A DNA stretch of 64,000 bases. It comes from Candidatus Zhuqueibacterota bacterium. GTDB taxonomy: Bacteria; Zhuqueibacterota; Zhuqueibacteria; Thermofontimicrobiales; Sulfurfontimicrobiaceae. The DNA lies in assembly GCA_016927835.1 (NCBI GenBank), contig JAFGMA010000235.1, forward strand, positions 34,984 to 98,983, read 5' to 3'. Positions 34,082 through 43,985 of the stretch are shown here, in pieces. The position numbers were made by a program, and so were the translations under genes. Positions within the stretch are counted from its first letter, which is position 1, and each line of letters starts with the position of its first letter. The notes under the pieces are model-generated. The model did no database searches. It worked only from the letters and a program-made list of their open reading frames with translations, and was not told the origin of the DNA.

Positions 34082-36607
34082 CTAGAGCCAATATTGAGGC
34101 ATAAGGTAGATCGCCAGAAAAATAAATAGCGCAATCGTCAGAGTCAGGATGATGAAGTAGATGAGAAAATCAACAACAGGCGGTTTGTATTTTATCGTAT
34201 TCCTTGCCAATCCCGCAAACGTGCCCAGATAAGCGCCAAGCAAGCCAAAAACCGTAATACTTAGCGGCATAATTTCTTTCGAATGAAAAAGCGCGATCAA
34301 GGGATTAACCACAGTGCTATGGATAACCAAGTAGATCTGTTTCGCACCGAATTTCCAGCAGGCGCTGCAAAGCAATCCGACCAGCAATCCGACAATCAAT
34401 CCGGCGAGTTTATTATTCAGCATTTCAATCATTTTCTTCGACAAGCCAATCATACCACCAATCAACAAAAAGAAAATAACCAATTCCGTATCGGGACGCC
34501 AATCCGAGATATATGGTCCATGCAATCGAATTCCAAGCAATAAAAGCACACCGATAGCTGCCCACAAAAGCTGACCTTTGAAAAGCAAACCAATCGGAAA
34601 AGCCGGTCGAACTTCTTCGGTTTCGTCATAGCCGGTCAATGCAAGCTGGGGCGGCAAATCCGATTCTTCGGGTTCTGCCGGCAGCGGCTGAGGGTGTTGT
34701 TTCTTCGTTCTTAAATCGAGGAAAACATCGATATCTTTCCTTCCGGTATCGGTCTCAATTGCGATTTCTCCTTTGTAATACCCTGGCTCCAGACCGAACG
34801 GCAGCAATTCAACACTCACCAGTTGATTTCTCGCACTGAATTTGGTGGGCGTCACTTTCAGCCATTCAACTGATGGCGTCACGGTTCCAGAAAGCTTGCC
34901 GTGGCTGCTGGTTACTTCAATCGAGAAGCCTTTGACCTCGGTTTTCGGATTGTCCATTTGAAAATGAAGGGCAGCGGGCATCACTTTCCATTGGACAACC
35001 GGTGCTTCCGAGGTGACGGTTATCGGGATAACCTTTGATCCGACATTGGATTCCAGCACCAGGTTGGTTCGTATCTCGCGATATGCCGGCAATTTGTTGG
35101 CGTCGATGGTAAGAGTCACTTGCTGCGAATCGCCCGCAAAGCAAGAAAAAAACCTGTTGCTCAATGAGCAATAGGGATTCGTGAGTTTGATCTCGCCGGT
35201 TAAAAATCCCTGCCCCGAATTGGTAATTCTTAGTGCAATCGATTTTTGAGTACCGCTTCTCAGGGAAAAAAAGTCAATCGTATTATGATTCACCTCGAGC
35301 TTGGGCGGAACGCCGAACGGACTGCTCATGAGGAATTGATTCAGCCCTTCGTCCTGATTTTCGATATATTTGCTGATATTCACTGCACGGTGTGCCAGCG
35401 CGCCTTCCTGGATCGAAAGCAACCACGATTCGAAATCGCCCTGGTAGAGATGCCACACCGCATCCCGCCAATTTTTATAGCATGCCTGAATGAATTCACG
35501 CAAATTCGATGCCCGTTCTCCGGAGCGAAATACAAACGGAGCGTGTTCTGCTGCGCCTAGCGGATGCGTCGGACCACCGCAAGTTTCGCAGGTCATTCGG
35601 CTGCCGCGGTACAAGCGACCGCATTTCGGACATACTTTCGAGGTGCCAGGCAGTGTTTCGGCGAGTGCATTCTTCAGGTGCGCAATATTTTCGAAGCGCT
35701 CTTCGGGAGACATCGCCATGGCTTTAATGATGACGCCTTCGAGTTGGGATGAAATGTTGGGATTGAGTTCGCGAGGCAGCGGTGTGATGATTTCATCAGG
35801 TTTTCTATTTCGGGCATCGATAGGCTCGCGACCTGTTAACAGGAAATAAAGAATTGCGCCAAGCGAATAAATATCGGATCGAACATCGGTTATCCCTTTC
35901 CCGGTTTGATATTGTTCCGGCGGCGCATAAAATTGAGAAGCAGCGCGCGCCAGATGACGCGTACAATGGTACGAAGTAATTCGCTTGGCGATTCCGAAAT
36001 CGATGAGTGCAGCACTACCATTGCGCCGAATGATGATATTCTCCGGTTTCAGATCGCGATGAATCACTCCTTCCGAATGGACGTATCCCAGGACGTCACA
36101 AACCTGGTCGATAATTTTCAGGATAATACATTCATGCCCGGATTTTGGGGGTGATTGTGCCAATTGTTCCAGGTTTTCGCCTTCGATGAATTCCATAATG
36201 CTGTAGTGCATTTTTTCGATATTAAAATGCGTATGGAATTTTGGAATCGCCGGGTGCTCCAGTTTCATCAGGAAGGCATCTTCCTCATTGTCACAATATT
36301 CCCGTGGTATTTCCTTTATCGCATAAATCAGTTCCGGTTCATTGCGATCTTTCGCCTGATACGTGGCGCCATAACCGCCTTTCCCCAGCAGCCCCATTAT
36401 TTCATACGTTCCATGGAGAACATCGCCAGGTTCCATAACCCAACTATATATTTTTTTAACCGTCCCGCTGCCATTAAATTCGGCATGAATCATCAATCGT
36501 TCGGACAACAGGCAGTCCTTCGTCAGACAGGCATAATGATTGCCTTCGATTGCTCGAAAAGAATTCGTCTGATGACATAAGGGGCAAGTGAACATCCTGG
36601 CAGTCAT
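34082..36607 (-). CDS. Membrane Ser/Thr protein kinase with two zinc ribbons and Ig-like region
   Basis: 841 residues. Order: zinc ribbon (C8, C11, C27, C32), kinase about 68-320 with G-loop GKGGYG, K98 (YAIKEI), catalytic D185 (HRDLKPEN), DFG D203, then a second zinc ribbon (C326, C329, C340, C343), a helical region, two BACON/Ig-like beta domains (about 430-640) and about six membrane helices (660-841). All kinase key residues are intact. Proteins of this architecture signal to FHA and PP2C partners, which follow directly upstream (36640, 37209). Start ATG 36607 has CAGGAG upstream. Confidence 0.9.
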   Translation of the reverse strand: MTARMFTCPLCHQTNSFRAIEGNHYACLTKDCLLSERLMIHAEFNGSGTVKKIYSWVMEPGDVLHGTYEIMGLLGKGGYGATYQAKDRNEPELIYAIKEIPREYCDNEEDAFLMKLEHPAIPKFHTHFNIEKMHYSIMEFIEGENLEQLAQSPPKSGHECIILKIIDQVCDVLGYVHSEGVIHRDLKPENIIIRRNGSAALIDFGIAKRITSYHCTRHLARAASQFYAPPEQYQTGKGITDVRSDIYSLGAILYFLLTGREPIDARNRKPDEIITPLPRELNPNISSQLEGVIIKAMAMSPEERFENIAHLKNALAETLPGTSKVCPKCGRLYRGSRMTCETCGGPTHPLGAAEHAPFVFRSGERASNLREFIQACYKNWRDAVWHLYQGDFESWLLSIQEGALAHRAVNISKYIENQDEGLNQFLMSSPFGVPPKLEVNHNTIDFFSLRSGTQKSIALRITNSGQGFLTGEIKLTNPYCSLSNRFFSCFAGDSQQVTLTIDANKLPAYREIRTNLVLESNVGSKVIPITVTSEAPVVQWKVMPAALHFQMDNPKTEVKGFSIEVTSSHGKLSGTVTPSVEWLKVTPTKFSARNQLVSVELLPFGLEPGYYKGEIAIETDTGRKDIDVFLDLRTKKQHPQPLPAEPEESDLPPQLALTGYDETEEVRPAFPIGLLFKGQLLWAAIGVLLLLGIRLHGPYISDWRPDTELVIFFLLIGGMIGLSKKMIEMLNNKLAGLIVGLLVGLLCSACWKFGAKQIYLVIHSTVVNPLIALFHSKEIMPLSITVFGLLGAYLGTFAGLARNTIKYKPPVVDFLIYFIILTLTIALFIFLAIYLMPQYWL

Positions 36608-36639
36608 TTTTACTCCTGATTCCCTGGGAATTGCACGGA

Positions 36640-37149
36640 CTAATCGCTTTCGTGCAGCTTAACTCTGAATTTCAATCGCCCGAGCACAAGTTCGTCATTA
36701 TTATTGAGTGGAAATTTTTGCGCCTGACCGACTTTGATTCGGTTTACATAAGTGCCGTTGGTAGAATTCAGATCCTGTATAAAATATTGATTGGATTGCA
36801 GCGTAATTTGCGCATGCATTCGGCTGACACCCTCAAGGTTTCCGCCGAAGGTTGAGGTATCAATATCGGGGAAAACATTCCCTTCGGCATCCTCTCTACC
36901 AATTGAAATACCGTTTTCATTCACTTCGACTGCAATCTCAATCCCGAATTGTTCGACAATTAGCGACATCGGAAGCGCGCCGGAAGCGATAGGATTCATC
37001 GGAACATAGTCTTTGGACAGCGGCGGTGGTGAAATTGGTTTAGGCGTTTCCTTCGAATACGTCAGAAACTGTTCCAATTCTTTTCCGCAATGAATACAAA
37101 TTTTGAAGTGTCTTTCATTTTTGGTATGACATGAAGGACAGATAATCAT
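36640..37149 (-). CDS. FHA-domain protein with N-terminal zinc ribbon
   Basis: 169 residues. A zinc ribbon (C4, C7, C18, C21) is followed by a proline-rich linker and an FHA domain (about 75-165) with GREDAEG, SRMHA and STNGTYVN, the phosphothreonine-binding set. It likely reads phosphorylation by the kinase encoded 33 bases downstream. The ribosome site GGAGGAATAC precedes ATG 37149. Confidence 0.9.
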   Translation of the reverse strand: MIICPSCHTKNERHFKICIHCGKELEQFLTYSKETPKPISPPPLSKDYVPMNPIASGALPMSLIVEQFGIEIAVEVNENGISIGREDAEGNVFPDIDTSTFGGNLEGVSRMHAQITLQSNQYFIQDLNSTNGTYVNRIKVGQAQKFPLNNNDELVLGRLKFRVKLHESD

Positions 37150-37208
37150 GTATTCCTCCTGAAAGAGCTAAGAAAGGTAAAACGGTCATTTAGCCATAAG
37201 CAACAGAA

Positions 37209-38213
37209 TCATAAAAACTTGATAACGATTGCGCTGATGTTATCTTCACCGCCGGCGATATTCGCTTGAATTATGAGCTTTTCGCATGCAGTTTGCGGAT
37301 CGGGATTATTCCTTATTATATCCTCGATTTGCCTGTCGCGAATCATCTGCCACAAGCCATCGGAACAGATGAGCAAAGCGTCACCCTTCACCAATTCCTG
37401 TGTATATAAATACGGGTGTTTCTCCTGAATTGCCATTTCTTCAAGATTCTGTTTCAATCCGGCTTCGCCCAAAGCGCGCAAAATCTGGCTGCGCTGCGGA
37501 TGTTCATAAATTTCATCGAATTGCAAATGCCCCATCAGGTAAAGCCGGAAAACCAGCGAATGATCCTGCGTGATGAGTTCCAATCCTTTTTTCGGATTAA
37601 ACAGGTACGCACGGCTATCGCCGACATTCATGATATAGGCATTTCTGTTATGAATCAATGCAGCGGTGAGGGTCGCCCCCAGTTCTTTTTTTGCCTGCTG
37701 CCCATAGTAACAAATTGAATCGTTCGCCTGATAAACAGCGTTTTCCATCAATTGCTGGAAATCTTCATGAGAGGCGCTGTTATTCGTGCCCAACCAGCCT
37801 GATTGAAGGAGTCCGCGGCTGATTTCATTGGTGATCGAGGTGGCAGCTATCTTGCTTGCGGTTTCTCCTTCGTCCATTCCGCCCATCCCGTCGGCGACCA
37901 GATAGAGCCCAACCGGATAAAGAACCGATTTGAAAATATATGTAAATTCGAAAGCAGCAATGCTGTCTTCATTGGTCGCGCGGACTTTTCCCCGATGCGT
38001 CGCTTTACCTATCTGGTGTCTGATGCCACGATCGAGCACAGAATTCAAACCCGCCGCGGCAGAGAACCGTTTCGTTTCCTGAACGCGTTTGCGTTTTTCA
38101 GAATTCCTGTTGTCGTCTGATGGTTGATTCAAAGTGGGATTTGCTTCGCTCTGAGATTTAAGTTCATTTGATCTGGAATTCCGATCGAAAAATTTTGAAA
38201 TTGATTTTCTCAT
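37209..38213 (-). CDS. PP2C-family protein phosphatase (PrpC/Stp-like)
   Basis: 334 residues. A charged N-terminal extension (about 1-65) is followed by the PP2C fold with motifs RATNEDS (about 79-85), LVADGMGG, NVGDSRAYL, ICSDGLW and GGEDNISAIVI, giving the usual Mn/Mg-binding aspartates. It opposes the downstream kinase. FHA gene start is 60 bases away. A proline- and charge-rich N-terminal extension may be a kinase target, but that is speculation. Confidence 0.92.
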   Translation of the reverse strand: MRKSISKFFDRNSRSNELKSQSEANPTLNQPSDDNRNSEKRKRVQETKRFSAAAGLNSVLDRGIRHQIGKATHRGKVRATNEDSIAAFEFTYIFKSVLYPVGLYLVADGMGGMDEGETASKIAATSITNEISRGLLQSGWLGTNNSASHEDFQQLMENAVYQANDSICYYGQQAKKELGATLTAALIHNRNAYIMNVGDSRAYLFNPKKGLELITQDHSLVFRLYLMGHLQFDEIYEHPQRSQILRALGEAGLKQNLEEMAIQEKHPYLYTQELVKGDALLICSDGLWQMIRDRQIEDIIRNNPDPQTACEKLIIQANIAGGEDNISAIVIKFL

Positions 38214-38326
38214 TTGAAGCGTTTCAAATTCTGATGTTTACAGTTGATGCGCAGAGGATTGTCCATTAAGTTGATAATTGCTGCCCATCGACTCAGGTTG
38301 CAGTTTTCAGCGAGCCGATTTTACGC

Positions 38327-38923
38327 TCAGCGTGAGATCTCTTTGAGATTTTCTTTCATCGCAACGAACGCCTGGTAAGTCTGATTAATAAATGGGTGTT
38401 TAGGCTCAATTGAAAGCGCTTTCCTGAGCCAGGTTTCAGCCTTTTTTAAGTCTCTGTGAATGGTGAACATAAAACTGGCAGCCATATCATTGTAGATAAG
38501 ACTGTTCTTTGGATTGATTCGCATCGCCTTTTTCAGGAATCGCCGGCCATCTTCGAGATGTCCCGCCATGCAATGAATCCAACCTAGATGTCGAATGATT
38601 TCATCGTCGTTGGGATTCATTTCATCCGCAATTACCAGTTCTTCGATGGCATCTTCAAAGCGCAAAATCCGACCATAGGCATTTCCCAATAAAAAATGCG
38701 TTCGGTAATTATCCTGATTCAATTCCAATGCGATTTCCAGTGGTCGAATTGCGCGTTTCGGATCATTATTCATCAAATGGATTTCACCAATCAACACGAA
38801 AATGATATCATATTCGCATTCGCGTTTCGAAACACTGTACAGCAAATCAATAGAATCCTCAAATTTTCCGGATTGTGCCAGAGCAAGGGCTTGTTTAACA
38901 GTGGTCTGAGTCGCATCATCCAT
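38327..38923 (-). CDS. TPR protein in the kinase-phosphatase cluster
   Basis: 198 residues from ATG 38923 (GGAG 9 bases upstream). Four to five TPR-type helix pairs (for example DPKRAIRPLEIALELNQD near 50-67, MRINPKNSLIYND near 140-152), without signal peptide. Being first in the cluster with its own promoter, it probably scaffolds or regulates the PP2C-FHA-kinase module. Function is inferred from context only. Confidence 0.75.
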   Translation of the reverse strand: MDDATQTTVKQALALAQSGKFEDSIDLLYSVSKRECEYDIIFVLIGEIHLMNNDPKRAIRPLEIALELNQDNYRTHFLLGNAYGRILRFEDAIEELVIADEMNPNDDEIIRHLGWIHCMAGHLEDGRRFLKKAMRINPKNSLIYNDMAASFMFTIHRDLKKAETWLRKALSIEPKHPFINQTYQAFVAMKENLKEISR

Positions 38924-39641
38924 TCTTGGGCGCTCCACTTACTGAATTCATTCTAAGATCGGATAAATATAATAAAAAAAATATAAAAGTCAAAGAATAA
39001 AAATACATACGCAATATATCAGCCTGTTATCTCAGGATTCATAAAAAAGTTAATTTGAAGTTAATTTTATGTATTATAGTCAGATAGCCCTACATATTAA
39101 TTTTTTGAAATAGGATAACGGCTGTTACGTGAATTTGAGAACGGATTTGGCAGGCTTTCAATGACATGATCCAGCACAAACGGCAGCGACGAAGATTCAG
39201 GCTGATGCGAATAACAAGCACATTTATTGCGCCGCCGAAAACAGGTTTGATTTTTCAGGCATAAAATCTATTTCCCCATGCCGAAGTTTATTCTATGAAT
39301 TCCTGATCTTTAAAAGACATCGGATCGCGGGTTGCTTCTTATCCCGATGTGTTGGCTGCTCGTTGCCGGTGAAAGCGGCTGCCGTCGGCTTATACGTTCC
39401 AAAATTGCAATTAAACCCGGATCTAAATCTTTCGAGGCTGCCATTTCACTACCAGAAATCAGGCTATTCGAAGAGGATGGCTCTTTCAAAATTCAGGAGG
39501 CAAATCAGCGTCTGTCACGGTTCAGGCATTCCGGTCATGGTCGAAAGTTTCGAGAGGGGTGCGCCTTCGGGCAAAGGCAAGGCGACGTGGCGCTTTTCGA
39601 TTGTCAATTCCTCCCGTATAAAAAGGTGTTTCTGACACGCG
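38924..39641. other. Long intergenic region with no firm gene
   Basis: It holds the promoter at 38966-38993. A minus-strand 30-codon frame starting at a TTG with GGGAGG upstream (near 39614) and a 45-codon frame near 39440 are possible but have no family. A 126-codon plus frame at 39332-39712 runs into gcvH antisense and is rejected. A long AT-rich tract (38940-39090) marks the leader. Confidence 0.5.
38966..38993 (-). promoter_or_regulatory. Sigma70-type promoter for the TPR-PP2C-FHA-kinase operon
   Basis: TTGACT (complement of 38988-38993), 16-bp AT-rich spacer, TATATT (complement of 38966-38971). Confidence 0.7.
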
Positions 39642-40019
39642 CTAGCCAATTTGAGCCTGGTAATCATCCGCCGAAAGCAATGATTCCAGTTCTTTTTTAT
39701 TTGATAATTTAATTTTAATCATCCAGCCTTCGCCGTATGGATCTTCATTGATTATTTCCGGGCGCTCTTCAAGGAGCGTATTCACCTCCACGACTTCGCC
39801 ACTGAGCGGCGAATAAAGATCCGAAACAGCTTTGACGGCTTCAATCGTGCCAAATGCTTCCATCTGAGCGGTTGTTGTACCAACTTCCGGCAATTCAACA
39901 AAAACAATATCGCCCAACTCACCTTGCGCATAATCGGTGATGCCCACGGTGGCGATGTCATCTTCGGTTCGAACCCATTCATGCTCTTCAGTATACAGCA
40001 GGTTTTTATCAACAGCCAT
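39642..40019 (-). CDS. gcvH: Glycine cleavage system H protein
   Basis: 125 residues, the usual length. Lipoyl-attachment Lys K63 in GTIEAVKAVSDLY, with the surrounding beta-barrel strands. It shuttles the aminomethyl group and electrons between P, T and L proteins, none of which is near. Start ATG 40019 has GAGGAG about 10 bases upstream. It follows accC by 49 bases, so it may be co-transcribed with accB-accC. Confidence 0.94.
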   Translation of the reverse strand: MAVDKNLLYTEEHEWVRTEDDIATVGITDYAQGELGDIVFVELPEVGTTTAQMEAFGTIEAVKAVSDLYSPLSGEVVEVNTLLEERPEIINEDPYGEGWMIKIKLSNKKELESLLSADDYQAQIG

Positions 40020-40068
40020 GGCGATTATTCTCCTCTTATTTTGGTGTTATTCAAAATAAAGTTAAAGA

Positions 40069-41412
40069 TTATGAAAATTTAAATTCTTCCACAAATTTTG
40101 TATTGAAATTTCCGCTTCGAAAGCGCGCATCTTTGAGTACCTTCTGGTGAAAGGGAATCGTGGTGCTGACGCCTTCGATAACAAATTCCTCCAGGACGCG
40201 CTCCATGCGACCAATGGCTTCTTCGCGCGTTTTACCATGGGCAATTACCTTAGCCAGCAGCGAATCATAATAGGGTGGAACAATATACTTGGCATAAATG
40301 TGCGAATCGGTGCGTACACCTGGTCCACCCGGAACATGCAATCCTGTGATTTGACCGGGGCAGGGACGAAAGCCTTTGTACGGATCCTCGGCATTAATAC
40401 GGCATTCAATCGCATGACCGCGCATTTTCAGGTTCCCTGTAACTTCATCCAACGGCTCGCCGGCAGCCAGCCGAATTTGTTTCTTCACCAGATCGATATC
40501 AAAAACCATTTCGGTAACCGGGTGCTCGACCTGAATTCGCGTATTCATTTCCATGAAATAAAAATGCCCGGTATCATCGAGTAAAAATTCAATCGTGCCG
40601 GCGCTGCGATAGTTGACTTGTTGGGCGCCTCGGATAGCGACATCGCTCATTTGCTCTCGCAAAGCGTCATCGACTGCCGGCGAAGGCGATTCCTCTATCA
40701 GCTTCTGATGTTTGCGCTGAATCGAGCAATCCCGCTCGCCGAGAGCTATAATGTTCCCGTAATCATCGCCCAACAATTGAATTTCCACATGACGCGGATT
40801 TTCAATTAATTTTTCCATGTAAATATCAGGATTGCCGAACGCTGCATTGGCTTCAGTTTGCGCCATTTTGAACGCTGTGTCAAATTCCTTGTCAATCCGG
40901 ACAATTCGCATACCCTTGCCCCCGCCGCCGGCAGTGGCTTTTAGTATGATGGGATAGCCAATTTCAGCAGCGATTCCTTTTGCGTCAGCCAGGTTTTTGA
41001 TGATTCCCTCACTTCCGGGAACTACCGGGACACCCGCTGCTTGCATCGCTTTTTTTGCAAAAGCTTTGTCGCCCATATTGGTGATCATCTCCGGCGTGGG
41101 ACCGATGAAGTGGATATGACACGACTGGCAAATCTCCGCAAAATGCGCATTCTCAGCTAAAAAACCATATCCCGGGTGTATTGCGTCGGAATTGGTTACG
41201 GTGGCTGCGCTGATGAGCATCGGTACATTCATATAGCTCTGGTAGGAGGGAGCCGGACCAATGCAAACGCTTTCATCGGCAAAATTCACGTGCAGCGAAT
41301 CGGCATCAGCCTCGGAATAAACGGCGACGGCGGCGATACCCAATTCTTTGCATGCGCGAATAATGCGAAGCGCAATTTCACCTCTATTGGCAATCAGAAT
41401 TTTTTTAAACAA
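40069..41412 (-). CDS. accC: Acetyl-CoA carboxylase, biotin carboxylase subunit
   Basis: 447 residues from TTG 41412 with GAGG 8 bases upstream, giving the typical length and the standard [15 protein letters not shown] beginning. A longer frame to 41571 is rejected. ATP-grasp motifs GGGGKGMR and [10 protein letters not shown], and the catalytic [13 protein letters not shown] segment, are present. It carboxylates biotin on AccB. The gene is separated from accB by 340 bases without another gene. Confidence 0.94.
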   Translation of the reverse strand: MFKKILIANRGEIALRIIRACKELGIAAVAVYSEADADSLHVNFADESVCIGPAPSYQSYMNVPMLISAATVTNSDAIHPGYGFLAENAHFAEICQSCHIHFIGPTPEMITNMGDKAFAKKAMQAAGVPVVPGSEGIIKNLADAKGIAAEIGYPIILKATAGGGGKGMRIVRIDKEFDTAFKMAQTEANAAFGNPDIYMEKLIENPRHVEIQLLGDDYGNIIALGERDCSIQRKHQKLIEESPSPAVDDALREQMSDVAIRGAQQVNYRSAGTIEFLLDDTGHFYFMEMNTRIQVEHPVTEMVFDIDLVKKQIRLAAGEPLDEVTGNLKMRGHAIECRINAEDPYKGFRPCPGQITGLHVPGGPGVRTDSHIYAKYIVPPYYDSLLAKVIAHGKTREEAIGRMERVLEEFVIEGVSTTIPFHQKVLKDARFRSGNFNTKFVEEFKFS

Positions 41413-41751
41413 CAGCAGAACCTCGTTTGTAAAATGCTCTCTTTTCGCTTCAGGCTTACGCCAAATGATCGGGACATGGCTTGCTGGATGACATGAAAAA
41501 TTGGAGATTGAGTGATGCCCCCTCAATCGTGCTTGAATCAAAGCCTGCGTTTTATGATTTGATGGCGCCATGCGCTGCTCAGTCCGACGGACATCGCATC
41601 AAGATTTGCGCAAAATGTGTTAGCAGATACTTCTTCACCCGAGACCGTCTTCGAATGGCATCGCCGGATTCTTCGTCAAGCCGGTAGATTCGAACCGTCA
41701 GCGCCAATAATCGCCTCAGGATCAGTCTGCTTGATGAATAGAATGGCGCGT
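41413..41751. other. Spacer between accB and accC
   Basis: Unusually long for accBC. It contains a 7-bp-stem hairpin (GATTGAG/CTCAATC, 41506-41528) and an open 20-codon stretch after the accB stop in another frame, but no supported gene. It might be post-transcriptionally important or decayed. Confidence 0.45.
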
Positions 41752-42276
41752 TCAGGCTTTCTCGACCTGAAACAGAACCTGGTTATATTCGACCGGCTTC
41801 GCGTTTTCGACGAGAATTTTGACAATCCGACCATTTATTTCCGATTCAATTTCATTCATCAATTTCATCGCTTCGATGATACACAGGGGTTGTCCCGGAG
41901 ATATGATATCCCCAACTTCGATGTAAGGTTCGGAGTCGGGAGATGGCGCGCGATAAAACGTGCCAACCATTGGGGATTTAATTTCAAATGTTTCCGCGCC
42001 TTGCTTGTGATCGGTCACTGGCGCAATCGCCGGCGCCTTTGCCGGTACTTCACTGGCGCTTTCAGCCGGTGTAACGACAGGCGCTGCTTCGGGCAGGCGA
42101 TTATTCGAAACGGACGGCAGTTGCGGCGGTGTCGCTGCTGGCGGGGGATTCACCTGGATTCCCGGCGCAGGCGTTTTTGAAATTCTCACCTTTCGACCCC
42201 AAAGTGAAATCTCAAGTTCGCCAATATTGCTTTTTTCCACAAGTTCGATAAGTCGCTGCAATTCTTTCTCATTCAT
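41752..42276 (-). CDS. accB: Acetyl-CoA carboxylase, biotin carboxyl carrier protein
   Basis: 174 residues from ATG 42276 (start supported by [16 protein letters not shown], the usual BCCP helix). A Pro/Ala-rich linker (about 36-90) precedes the biotinyl domain; biotin Lys K138 lies in EAMKLMN. It carries carboxybiotin between AccC and the AccAD transferase, which are not in the window. A promoter lies about 130 bases upstream. Confidence 0.94.
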   Translation of the reverse strand: MNEKELQRLIELVEKSNIGELEISLWGRKVRISKTPAPGIQVNPPPAATPPQLPSVSNNRLPEAAPVVTPAESASEVPAKAPAIAPVTDHKQGAETFEIKSPMVGTFYRAPSPDSEPYIEVGDIISPGQPLCIIEAMKLMNEIESEINGRIVKILVENAKPVEYNQVLFQVEKA

Positions 42277-42410
42277 TCCCTTGCCACTCCTCTTTGTTGG
42301 GCATGAGTATCGTTGACTGAACTGCCACGGCACACATATTTCGGCTGTCAGGCAAACACCAGGATTTGACGCCCATCGAGCACCGTACCACCTCGCTTAA
42401 AATTTCGTGA

Positions 42411-42439
42411 AATCTAATAAAAAAAATCAAAATAGTCAA
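42411..42439 (-). promoter_or_regulatory. Sigma70-type promoter for accB-accC(-gcvH)
   Basis: TTGACT (complement of 42434-42439), 17-bp spacer, TAGATT (complement of 42411-42416). It predicts a leader of about 130 bases; an 11-codon GTG frame with GAGG upstream lies in it and is noted as a chance leader peptide. Confidence 0.6.
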
Positions 42440-42509
42440 TAGTTAATTGTATTAAATCCGGCTGCTGCTGTCCGGGGCACTGTTCAAGCCAGAAAAGCAT
42501 ACTTATCGG

Positions 42510-43952
42510 CTAAAAGGTGTCAAGTTTTCGTTTGAGAATGTCTTCGACGATTTTAGGATTGGCTTTACCGCGGCTGGCTTTCATCACCTGCCCCATGAAA
42601 AAGCCGAAAAGTTTAGTTTTGCCTGCCCTATATTTTTTCAGCTCCGCCGGATTCGTTTCCAGTATATCACAAATCAGGGCTTCGATATGTGCATTATCCG
42701 ATACCTGGCTCAATCCCGATTCCTGAACAATTGCAGCCGCCGGTTGACCGGAATCAACCATTTTTTCGAAAACGGTTTTCGCAATGCTTTCGTTTATAGT
42801 GTTATTTATTATCAATTCAACAAGTTGGGCGAAATTTTTCGGTTGGACAGGCATACGGTTGAAATCTATTTTTTTCTCATTCAAAACTCGTAACATCGCA
42901 CCCAGCATCAAATTGCTGACCAGCTTTGCATTCGATATGTGCGTCAGGCACTCTTCAAAGAAATCGGCAAAGGTTTTCGATCCGGTCAGCACATCGGCAG
43001 CGTAATCGGGCAAATTATATTGATTGATCAATCGCGCTTTGCGTGCTGACGGCAATTCGGGCATACGCGCTTTGATGCGGTCGATCCAATTCTGATCGAC
43101 ATCGATTGGCACCAAATCTGGATCCGGAAAATACCGATAGTCATGCGCCAGTTCCTTGGAACGCATGGGCGCAGCGATGCCATTCGCTGCATCCCACAGC
43201 AAGGTTTGCTTCTGCACGTTTCCGCCTGCGGCAACAATTTTTTTCTGCCTGTTAATTTCGAATTCGAGCGCCTTTTCGATGCCATGAAATGAATTCATAT
43301 TTTTCAATTCAGTGGATACGCCCAGTTTTTTTGTACCGACAGGTTTGATGGAAACATTGGCATCGCAGCGCAAACTGCCTTCTTCCAGATTTCCGTCGCA
43401 AATTTCCAGGTACTGGAGAATCTGTCGCAAATGGCTCAGGTACAAATAGGCTTCACGCGGGGAAGAAATATCGGGTTCACTGACGATCTCCACCAGGGGC
43501 ACGCCGCACCGATTCAAATCGATCAAGGTTTCATTGGCATCAACATATTCCTCGGCATGGATCGATTTGCCGGCATCTTCTTCCAGATGGATTCGGTTAA
43601 GGCGGATTTTTTTCATCTGATCGTCGATTTTAATTTCGACAAAACCATTTTTGCACAGCGGTTCTTCATATTGGGAAATCTGGTAGCCTTTGGGCAGGTC
43701 GGGATAAAAATAATTCTTACGCGCCATGATCGAACGCGCTGAGATTTCACAATTGGTAGCGATACCCATCTTGATAGCAAAATCAACGGCTTTGGCATTC
43801 ATCACCGGCAATACACCGGGCATGCCCATGCAAATCGGACAGACTTGCTGATTTTGCTCCCCACCAAACCGGGCGCTGCATTTGCAAAAGGCTTTCGAAT
43901 CTGTCAGCAATTGCGCATGCACTTCAAGCCCGATGACTGCCTCATAATCCAT
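42510..43952 (-). CDS. gatB: Aspartyl/glutamyl-tRNA amidotransferase subunit B
   Basis: 480 residues. It begins MDYEAVIGLEVHAQL, with metal-site cysteines (CKCSARFG, CPICMGMPG) and the conserved YFYPDLPKGYQISQ and the C-terminal YqeY/GatB-tail domain. With GatA and GatC it converts Glu-tRNA(Gln) and/or Asp-tRNA(Asn) to the amide forms, so this organism likely lacks GlnRS or AsnRS for direct charging. gatA is 33 bases upstream; gatC is not seen in the window. Confidence 0.95.
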   Translation of the reverse strand: MDYEAVIGLEVHAQLLTDSKAFCKCSARFGGEQNQQVCPICMGMPGVLPVMNAKAVDFAIKMGIATNCEISARSIMARKNYFYPDLPKGYQISQYEEPLCKNGFVEIKIDDQMKKIRLNRIHLEEDAGKSIHAEEYVDANETLIDLNRCGVPLVEIVSEPDISSPREAYLYLSHLRQILQYLEICDGNLEEGSLRCDANVSIKPVGTKKLGVSTELKNMNSFHGIEKALEFEINRQKKIVAAGGNVQKQTLLWDAANGIAAPMRSKELAHDYRYFPDPDLVPIDVDQNWIDRIKARMPELPSARKARLINQYNLPDYAADVLTGSKTFADFFEECLTHISNAKLVSNLMLGAMLRVLNEKKIDFNRMPVQPKNFAQLVELIINNTINESIAKTVFEKMVDSGQPAAAIVQESGLSQVSDNAHIEALICDILETNPAELKKYRAGKTKLFGFFMGQVMKASRGKANPKIVEDILKRKLDTF

Positions 43953-43985
43953 ATAATCATCCCGTGATAGAATTGCTGAAAATGG

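Noticed and set aside
39332..39712. 126-codon plus frame
   Set aside because: It begins without a ribosome site and runs antisense into gcvH; composition is not protein-like.
39955..39985. GGTTCGAACC as a tRNA T-arm
   Set aside because: It lies inside gcvH coding sequence and no cloverleaf can be formed around it.
41413..41571. N-terminal extension of accC to 41571
   Set aside because: The extension has no family similarity; TTG 41412 has a ribosome site and gives the standard length.
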